This document shows positions 58,068 to 64,000 of a stretch of 64,000 nt of DNA, in pieces (position 1 is the stretch's first letter; each line of letters starts with the position of its first letter). The DNA lies in NCBI RefSeq assembly GCF_036311905.1, contig NZ_JAZDCH010000018.1, forward strand, positions 1 to 64,000, in the 5' to 3' direction. The stretch is from Brachybacterium sp036311905. Lineage in GTDB: Bacteria; Actinomycetota; Actinomycetes; Actinomycetales; Dermabacteraceae. The notes under the pieces were generated by a model. The model saw only the letters and a program-made list of their open reading frames with translations. It was not told the origin of the DNA and did not search any database. The translations under genes and the position numbers were made by a program.

Positions 58068-59009
58068 ATGCTCCGTTTCATCGGCCGGCGCCTGATCTCC
58101 GGCCTCATTCTCACCTTCGCGATCACCACGATCGCCTACCTGCTGCTCTACATGGGCGGCGGCAACATCGCGCGGCGCATCCTGGGCCAGAACGCCACCC
58201 AGGAGCAGGTCGACCAGCGGGCGGCCGAGCTCGGGCTCGACCAGCCCCTGGTCGTCCAGTACGGCGGCTGGCTGGGCCGGGCGATCACCGGCGACCTGGG
58301 CCGATCCTGGTTCTCCGGGCAGCTGGTCACGGAGGCGCTCACCACGCGCCTCGCCGTGACCCTCACCCTGGTGATCGCGGCGACCGTGATCTCCGGCGTC
58401 GTCGCCGTGCTGCTCGGCGTGTGGGCCGCGCGGGCCGGCGGCTGGGTGGACCGCATCATCCAGTTCGTCTCGGTGCTGGCCATGGCCGTCCCCGGCTTCC
58501 TCATCGCCGTCGGCCTCGTGCTGGTGCTCGCGATCCAGCTGGGCTGGTTCAAGGCGACGGGATACACCCGGCTCGGCGACGACCCGGTCGAGTGGCTGCG
58601 CTCGGTGACCCTGCCGATCGTGGCGCTGTCCATCGGCGGCAGTGCCGCGGTCACCCAGCAGGTCCGCGGCTCGATGCTCGACGCCCTGCAGAAGGACTTC
58701 GTGCGGACCCTCCGCTCGCGGGGCCTCGACGGGCGCAGCGTCTTGCTGAAGCACGCGCTGCGCAACTCCGTCGGCCCCGCCCTCGCGGTGCTGAACGTCC
58801 AGTTCGTGGGCATGCTCGGCGGCGCGGTCGTCGTCGAGCAGGTCTTCCAGATGCCCGGTCTCGGGCAGCTCTCCGTCGGCGCGACCAACCAGGGCGACAT
58901 CCCCCTCGTGATGGGCCTGGTCCTGGTCACCGCCGTGATCGTCATCGTGGTCAACCTGCTGATCGACATCGTGCAGGGACTGCTCAACCCGAAGGTGAGG
59001 CTCGCATGA
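58068..59009 (+). CDS. ABC importer permease (DppB type, second system)
   Basis: A 313-aa permease starting MLRFIGRRLISGLILTFAIT, with six hydrophobic segments and the coupling loop RTLRSRGLDGRSVLLKHALR, then GGAVVVEQVFQMPGLG. Its stop overlaps the start of the permease-ATPase fusion gene (ATGA). Partner of the binding protein at 56492. Confidence 0.92.
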   Translation: MLRFIGRRLISGLILTFAITTIAYLLLYMGGGNIARRILGQNATQEQVDQRAAELGLDQPLVVQYGGWLGRAITGDLGRSWFSGQLVTEALTTRLAVTLTLVIAATVISGVVAVLLGVWAARAGGWVDRIIQFVSVLAMAVPGFLIAVGLVLVLAIQLGWFKATGYTRLGDDPVEWLRSVTLPIVALSIGGSAAVTQQVRGSMLDALQKDFVRTLRSRGLDGRSVLLKHALRNSVGPALAVLNVQFVGMLGGAVVVEQVFQMPGLGQLSVGATNQGDIPLVMGLVLVTAVIVIVVNLLIDIVQGLLNPKVRLA

Positions 59010-60817
59010 GCACCGCACCCGTCGCGGGGGCCCCGGTCTCCGCCGCCCCGGCCTCCGCCGCCACGGTCCGGCCCAGCGGCCTCCTCCGCCGCGTGCTGAA
59101 GAACCCCGTCGGCCTCGTCTCCTTCGCGGTGCTCGTGGTCGTCGCGCTGCTCGCGCTGCTCGGCGGGGTCCTCGCCCCGCACGACGCGAACCAGGCCGAC
59201 GCCCGAGCGATCCTCGCCGAGCCCAGCGCGGAGCACCTGCTGGGGACCGACGGCTCGGGGCACGACATCCTCTCGCGCCTCCTGGTCGCCACCCAGATCT
59301 CCCTCGGCGCGGCACTCGTCGCGGCGATCGTCGCGCTCGTGATCGGCGTGACCGCGGGTCTGCTGGCGGGCTACTACAAGGGCTGGCTGGACAGCGTCTT
59401 CAGCTGGGTCACCGCGCTGACCATGGCGCTGCCCGGGATGATCGTGCTGCTCGCCGCGCGGGCCGTGGTCGGCCCCTCGGTGTGGTGGTCGATGGTCATC
59501 TTCGGCGTGCTGATGTCCCCGGGCTTCTTCCGCCTGGTCTACGCCTCGGTGAGCGCGGTCCGCGAGGAGCTGTACGTGGACGCGGCCCGAGTCGCCGGCC
59601 TGACCGACGCCCGGATCATCTCCCGTCACATCCTCGGCGTGGTCCGCGCCCCGATCATCATCCAGTCCGCGATGGTGCTCGGCATCGCGATCGCCATCCA
59701 GTCCGGCCTCGAGTTCCTCGGCATCGGCGACCCCGGCACCCCCACCTGGGGCTCGATGCTCAAGAACGGCTTCGACGTCATGTACCGAAACCCCGTCACG
59801 ATGGCCTGGCCGGCCCTCGCGATCGGCGTGACCACCGTGGCGCTGACCCTGTTCGGCAACGCGCTGCGCGACGAGCTGGAGCGCTCCGCCGCCCGCACCA
59901 CCCGTCGGCGGTCCGCGGCGTCGGCCGTCCGAGAGCAGCATCCCGCGACGATCCGGCGCGAGGACGACGAGCGGGCCGCGGCCCGCAGCGGCTCCGCGCT
60001 GCTGGAGATCGAGGATCTCCGCATCGGCTACGACCTGCCCGACGGCTCCGTCAAGGAGGTGGTGCGCGGGATCGACCTGACCGTGCGGCGCGGCGAGGTC
60101 CACGGCCTGATCGGCGAGTCCGGCTCGGGCAAGACCCAGACCTCCTTCTCCGTGCTCGGGCTGCTGCCCGCGGGCGGCCGGCTGATCGGCGGGTCGATCC
60201 GCTACGACGGCCAGGAGATCGCGACGGCCGACGCCTCGCGGCAGAGCACGGTGCGCGGCACGAAGATCGCGTACATCCCGCAGGAGCCGATGAGCAACCT
60301 CGACCCGATGTTCACGATCGGCAGCCAGCTCGTCGAGCCGCTCGTCAAGGTCGTCGGCCTCTCGAAGACCGACGCCCGGGCGAAGGCCCTCGAGCTGCTC
60401 GGGACCGTCGGCATCCCCGATCCGCAGCGCACCTCCGACGCCTACCCGCACCAGGTCTCCGGCGGCATGGTGCAGCGCGTGCTCATCGCGGGCGCCATCT
60501 CGATGGGACCCGACCTGCTCATCGCCGACGAGCCGACGACCGCGCTCGACGTGACCATCCAGGCCGAGGTGCTCGACCTGATCCGCGACCTGCAGGAGCA
60601 GATGGAGATGGCGGTGCTGCTGGTCACGCACAACTTCGGCGTCGTCGCCGACCTCTGCGACCGGGTCTCGGTGATGCAGAACGGCCTGCTCGTCGAGGCC
60701 GGGCCGGTCCGCACCATCTTCCGCGACCCTCAGCATCCCTACACCCGCTCCCTGCTCGATGCCATGCTCGACGAGGACACGGTGCGCCCGCCCCTGACCG
60801 AGAGGACCGCGCGATGA
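59006..60817 (+). CDS. Fused ABC permease and ATPase (DppC-DppD fusion)
   Basis: A 603-aa fusion. Residues ~1-310 are a DppC-type permease (PSGLLRRVLKNPVGLVSFAV; coupling loop YVDAARVAGLTDARIISRHI). A ~30-residue basic/acidic linker follows, then an ABC domain with Walker A GESGSGKTQTS, signature QVSGGMVQRV, Walker B LLIADEPTTALDV and switch THNFG. There is no stop or start between the parts. Permease-ATPase fusions of this type are uncommon in Opp/Dpp importers. ATGA overlaps link it to both neighbours. Confidence 0.92.
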   Translation: MSTAPVAGAPVSAAPASAATVRPSGLLRRVLKNPVGLVSFAVLVVVALLALLGGVLAPHDANQADARAILAEPSAEHLLGTDGSGHDILSRLLVATQISLGAALVAAIVALVIGVTAGLLAGYYKGWLDSVFSWVTALTMALPGMIVLLAARAVVGPSVWWSMVIFGVLMSPGFFRLVYASVSAVREELYVDAARVAGLTDARIISRHILGVVRAPIIIQSAMVLGIAIAIQSGLEFLGIGDPGTPTWGSMLKNGFDVMYRNPVTMAWPALAIGVTTVALTLFGNALRDELERSAARTTRRRSAASAVREQHPATIRREDDERAAARSGSALLEIEDLRIGYDLPDGSVKEVVRGIDLTVRRGEVHGLIGESGSGKTQTSFSVLGLLPAGGRLIGGSIRYDGQEIATADASRQSTVRGTKIAYIPQEPMSNLDPMFTIGSQLVEPLVKVVGLSKTDARAKALELLGTVGIPDPQRTSDAYPHQVSGGMVQRVLIAGAISMGPDLLIADEPTTALDVTIQAEVLDLIRDLQEQMEMAVLLVTHNFGVVADLCDRVSVMQNGLLVEAGPVRTIFRDPQHPYTRSLLDAMLDEDTVRPPLTERTAR

Positions 60818-61701
60818 CCGCCGAGAACCGCCAGGCCGCCCCGCTGCTGGAGGTCACGGACCTCGACGTGATCTATCCGGGCGGCCGCGGCCGCAGCCCC
60901 TTCCACGCCCTCCGCACGGTCTCGCTCGACGTGCGCCCCGGCGAGACGGTGGGCCTGGTCGGCGAGTCCGGCTCCGGCAAGACCACCCTGGGCCGGGCCG
61001 TGCTGGGCCTCGCCCCGGTCAGCGGCGGCTCGATCCGCTTCGACGGGCAGGACATCTCCCGTCTCGACCGTCGCGGCCGGCGCGCCCTCGCGAAGGACAT
61101 CCAGGTGGTCTTCCAGGACCCCTACTCCTCGCTGAACCCCTCGATGACCATCGGCGACATCCTCACCGAGCCGCTCACGGCCAACGGGGTCGCGGCCGGA
61201 GACGCCGCCTCCCGCGTGGGCGGCCTGCTCGAGCGGGTGCACCTGCCGGCAGACGCCGCCGCCCGCCTGCCCCGCGAGTTCTCGGGCGGGCAGCGGCAGC
61301 GCATCGCGATCGCGCGAGCGCTCGCGCTCAGCCCCCGGCTGATCGTCGCCGACGAGGCGGTCTCCGCCCTGGACCTCTCGACCCAGGCCAAGGTGCTCGA
61401 GCTGTTCATCGAGATCCAGGAGGCGACCGGCGTCGCCTACCTGTTCATCACCCACGACCTCGCCGTGGTGCGTCACGTGAGCCATCGCGTGGCGGTGCTG
61501 TACCACGGCGAGATCGTCGAGCAGGGCGAGACCGCCGCGGTGACCGGCGATCCCGAGCATCCCTACACGCAGCGCCTGTTCATGGCCGCTCCGGTCCCCG
61601 ATCCGGACCGGCAGGAGCAGCGGCGCGCCGAGCGCCGGCGCCTGCTCGCGATCCAGGCCGAGCAGGACGCCCAGGCGGGCGCCGGTCTCGGCGTCCTCTG
61701 A
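60814..61701 (+). CDS. ABC importer ATPase (DppF type, second system)
   Basis: A 295-aa ATPase. Walker A GESGSGKTTLG, Q-loop QVVFQDPYSSLNPSMTIGD, signature EFSGGQRQRI, Walker B LIVADEAVSALDL (Ala replaces the usual Pro after Glu), switch THDLA. It pairs with the ATPase half of the upstream fusion protein. ATG 60814 overlaps the preceding stop. The apiosidase-like gene follows after 30 bp. Confidence 0.92.
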   Translation: MTAENRQAAPLLEVTDLDVIYPGGRGRSPFHALRTVSLDVRPGETVGLVGESGSGKTTLGRAVLGLAPVSGGSIRFDGQDISRLDRRGRRALAKDIQVVFQDPYSSLNPSMTIGDILTEPLTANGVAAGDAASRVGGLLERVHLPADAAARLPREFSGGQRQRIAIARALALSPRLIVADEAVSALDLSTQAKVLELFIEIQEATGVAYLFITHDLAVVRHVSHRVAVLYHGEIVEQGETAAVTGDPEHPYTQRLFMAAPVPDPDRQEQRRAERRRLLAIQAEQDAQAGAGLGVL

Positions 61702-61731
61702 CCCGACCATCCGCCGTCCCGGAAGGACGCC

Positions 61732-63486
61732 ATGACCGGCTACACCCCTGACTCCCGCCTCGGTGACGTGCTCGAGAACCCGGCCGCCCGCTCGGTGCTC
61801 TCGAACGCCCTGCCGGGCCTCGTGAACTCGCCGATGCTCGGCCAGCTGCGCAACATGTCGCTGCGTATGCTCGCCGACCACGAGACCGCGTTGCGCGACG
61901 ACCCGGAGCGCTCGGCCGCCTTCTGGGCGAGCCTCGCGGCGATCGAGGACACGACCCCGCCGCGCGCGGAGGCGCCGGCGATCGCACCGGATCCCGACTA
62001 CGAGGGCGAGGAGGTCCCCCGGGGGAGCGCGGAGCTCACGGTCCCGACGGACGCCCGCGTGCACGGCCCGGTCGAGATCGCGCTGCGCGGCCCGTCCCAC
62101 GGGAACCCCTTCGTGGACGTCGAGCTGGAGGCGCGGGTTGAGGGCCCCACCTCCAGCCTGCGGGTGGGCGGCTTCTACGACGGCGACGGACGCTACCTGC
62201 TGCGCTTCCTCCCCGAGGAGCCCGGCACCTGGCGCCTCGTCACCTCCTCGACTGCCCGCTCCCTCGACGGGATCAAGGGCTCCCTCGAGGTCTCGGCCGA
62301 GCCGGCCGGGCCGGGCGCGGTGCGGGTCGCGGACCGCTTCCACTTCGCGCACGCCGACGGGACGCGGCATGTGCCGCTCGGCACGACGGCCTACGCGTGG
62401 ACGCACCAGGGGCAGGAGGTCCAGGAGCGGACCCTCGCCGCCCTGGCGTCGAGCCCCTTCACCAAGATCCGGATGTGCGTCTTCCCGAAGGCGTACCTCT
62501 ACAACACCGAGGACCCCGAGCGCTTCCCCTTCCCCCGCGCGGAGGACGGCGAGGGCTTCGACCTGACCCGCTTCGACCTCGAGTACTTCCGGCACCTGGA
62601 GTCCCGGATCCGCGACCTGGACGCGCTGGGCATCCAGGCGGATCTCATCCTGTTCCATCCCTACGACCGCTGGGGCTTCGCCGAGCTGGGCCGCGCCGCC
62701 GACGACCGCTACGTGCGCTACCTCGTGCGGCGCCTGGCCGCGCTGCCCAACGTGTGGTGGTCGATGGCCAACGAGTTCGACCTGATGTGGACCAAGGCGG
62801 AGGAGGACTGGGAGCGGCTGGCCGCGATCGTGGTCGCGGAGGATCCCTCCCGCCATCTGCTCTCGATCCACAACTGCCTGCGCTTCTACGACTACTCGCG
62901 GCCCTGGATCACCCACTCCAGCACCCAGCGGATCGACGTCTACCGCACCGCGGAGAACGTCACCGAGTGGCGCGAGCAGTGGGGCAAGCCGGTGGTCGTC
63001 GACGAGTGCGCCTACGAGGGCGACCTCGACCAGGGCTGGGGCAACATCACCGGAGAGGAGATGACCCGGCGCTTCTGGGAGGGGGCGGTGCGCGGCGGCT
63101 ACGTCGGCCACGGCGAGACCTATTTCCGCGAAGACCATGAGATCTGGTGGTCCAAGGGGGGCGACCTGCACGGCACCAGCCCCGACCGCATCGCCTTCCT
63201 CGCCCGGATCCTCGCCGAGGCGCCCGGCGGGGTCCTCGAGCCGCTGCCCTCGGAGTGGGACACCCCGTGGGCGGGCGTCGCCGGCGAGCACCTCCTGCTC
63301 TACTTCGGCTTCAACCGGCCGCGCTTCCGCACCGTGCGGCTTCCGGAGGGGCGCCGCTACACGGTCGACGTCCTCGACACCTGGGGCATGACGATCGAGC
63401 GCCTGCCGGAGACCGTCGAGGGCAGCGCCACGATCCCGCTGCCCGCGCGCCAGTTCATGGCGCTGCGCTTCATCGCGGTGCCGTGA
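61732..63486 (+). CDS. Apiosidase-like glycosidase (DUF5060-DUF4038-DUF5605 type)
   Basis: A 584-aa protein without signal peptide, so cytoplasmic. Residues ~1-85 are an extra helical N-terminus (SPMLGQLRNMSLRML). Then a DUF5060-like beta-sandwich, a TIM barrel of the DUF4038/apiosidase-like type, and a C-terminal beta domain. Likely catalytic glutamates are Glu348 (WWSMANEFDLMW) and Glu425 (VVVDECAYEGDL). GH140 apiosidases share the DUF4038 fold, though specificity here is unproven. As the last gene of the importer operon it should act on the imported glycoside. AAGGA before ATG 61732. Confidence 0.8.
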   Translation: MTGYTPDSRLGDVLENPAARSVLSNALPGLVNSPMLGQLRNMSLRMLADHETALRDDPERSAAFWASLAAIEDTTPPRAEAPAIAPDPDYEGEEVPRGSAELTVPTDARVHGPVEIALRGPSHGNPFVDVELEARVEGPTSSLRVGGFYDGDGRYLLRFLPEEPGTWRLVTSSTARSLDGIKGSLEVSAEPAGPGAVRVADRFHFAHADGTRHVPLGTTAYAWTHQGQEVQERTLAALASSPFTKIRMCVFPKAYLYNTEDPERFPFPRAEDGEGFDLTRFDLEYFRHLESRIRDLDALGIQADLILFHPYDRWGFAELGRAADDRYVRYLVRRLAALPNVWWSMANEFDLMWTKAEEDWERLAAIVVAEDPSRHLLSIHNCLRFYDYSRPWITHSSTQRIDVYRTAENVTEWREQWGKPVVVDECAYEGDLDQGWGNITGEEMTRRFWEGAVRGGYVGHGETYFREDHEIWWSKGGDLHGTSPDRIAFLARILAEAPGGVLEPLPSEWDTPWAGVAGEHLLLYFGFNRPRFRTVRLPEGRRYTVDVLDTWGMTIERLPETVEGSATIPLPARQFMALRFIAVP

Positions 63487-63520
63487 GCGGTCAGGCAGTG
63501 GGCGCTCAGTCGGTGCGCTC

Positions 63521-64000
63521 TCAGTCCATGCGGACAGGCGCCGCCGTCTCCCGCTCGACGAGGACGGCATGAGCCGGGCCCGGGAGGGGGACCGCGGGGT
63601 CCTCGCCCGGGCCCGCCTCGATGATCGCCTGCGCGGCGTCGAAGATGCCGCGGGAGTAGCTCGCGATGTCGAGGGAGACCGTGGTCAGCGGCGGATCGAG
63701 GTAGGCGGCCATCGGCTCGTCGTCGATCCCGATCACCGAGAGCTGGCCGGGGACGTCGATGCCCTCCGCCCGCGCGGCGCGCAGCAGCGCCCCGGCCCAG
63801 AAGTCGTTGTAGCAGGCGACCCCGTCGACCGGTTCGTCGCCCGAGCGCCACTCGCGCAGCACGGCGCGCAGCGGCTCGAGCTGCTCGGTGGTGACCATCA
63901 TCGGATGCGCCGAGACGGGCGGCTCGGGCAGGCCCGCGGCGAGGGCCAGCTCCCGCACCGCCTCCTGCCGATCGCGGGCGAACACGGCGAGGTCGTCTTC
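63521..64000 (-). CDS. LacI-family repressor, 5' part beyond the window
   Basis: The last 159 residues of a LacI-type effector domain; the DNA-binding N-terminus lies past the window end. The segment VDGVACYNDFWAGALLRAAR, then SVIGIDDEPMAAYLDPPLTT, is diagnostic. It ends 34 bp from the convergent apiosidase-like stop. It probably binds the CAACCGGTTG operators at 55638 and 56083 and responds to the imported sugar; this is inferred from position. Confidence 0.85.
   Translation of the reverse strand, partial: EDDLAVFARDRQEAVRELALAAGLPEPPVSAHPMMVTTEQLEPLRAVLREWRSGDEPVDGVACYNDFWAGALLRAARAEGIDVPGQLSVIGIDDEPMAAYLDPPLTTVSLDIASYSRGIFDAAQAIIEAGPGEDPAVPLPGPAHAVLVERETAAPVRMD

Overview
This 64-kb window comes from a very high-GC actinobacterium. 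GTG starts are common, 4-nt ATGA/GTGA gene overlaps are frequent, and the tRNA-Ile / DLW-39 small protein / tRNA-Ala arrangement is actinobacterial. A C50-type carotenoid cluster led by a divergent MarR regulator and a SigK-RskA-fasciclin locus point to Micrococcales, most likely a Dermabacteraceae/Brachybacterium-like organism. That placement is inference, with no search behind it. I see no rRNA, CRISPR array, prophage or insertion sequence.

Layout. 0-2.7 kb: an alpha/beta hydrolase, a YbaK-type deacylase and a GGCT-like protein. 2.7-6.5 kb (minus strand): fasciclin lipoprotein, ECF sigma factor SigK, anti-sigma RskA and a membrane-anchored molybdopterin oxidoreductase, with a SigK-like promoter in front of the fasciclin gene. 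6.7-7.2 kb: tRNA-Ile, DLW-39 protein, tRNA-Ala, terminator. 7.5-16.3 kb: a CrtR-like repressor diverging from a nine-gene carotenoid operon (idi, crtE, an SDR, a TspO-like protein, crtB, crtI, crtYe, crtYf, crtEb) in which all eight junctions are ATGA overlaps. 16.4-19.7 kb: a methyltransferase, a 39-aa small ORF coupled to a barstar-family inhibitor, then ferredoxin, SoxR and superoxide dismutase with SoxR-box-like promoters. 19.8-25.6 kb: an AMIN-like secreted protein, a flavodoxin, pdxST and a MocR regulator.

The right half is carbohydrate catabolism. 25.6-39 kb: a peptide/oligosaccharide-type ABC importer, a GH35-like glycosidase, a LacI repressor and a 1103-aa GH94-like phosphorylase. 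The LacI-type operator TGTAAGCGCT appears in front of both the importer and the lacI/GH35 pair, so this looks like one oligosaccharide regulon, possibly for beta-1,2-glucans. 39.2-46.1 kb: two Gfo/Idh/MocA oxidoreductases, a LysR regulator, a DUF3100-type membrane protein with a small membrane partner, a 3-hydroxyisobutyrate-dehydrogenase-like enzyme and an aldehyde dehydrogenase. 46.2-49.7 kb: an MFS transporter, a GntR regulator and an unknown membrane protein.

49.9-63.5 kb is the most interesting block. A minus-strand set (PF01261-type isomerase/decarboxylase, PGDH_C-type dehydrogenase, fused DAK kinase, RpiB-like and TIM-like isomerases) matches, gene for gene, the recalled D-apionate to L-erythrulose to D-erythrose-4-phosphate route. 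Divergently, a second ABC importer, including a permease-ATPase fusion, ends in a cytoplasmic apiosidase-like (DUF5060/DUF4038) glycosidase, followed by a LacI repressor that runs off the window. CAACCGGTTG operators sit in the promoter region of both arms. I propose an apiose/apioside utilisation locus.

Intergenic DNA is unusually structured: a 77-bp palindromic element in three copies, a 66-bp element in two, a 42-bp-period tandem repeat, and long near-perfect hairpins after most genes of the 50-54 kb block.
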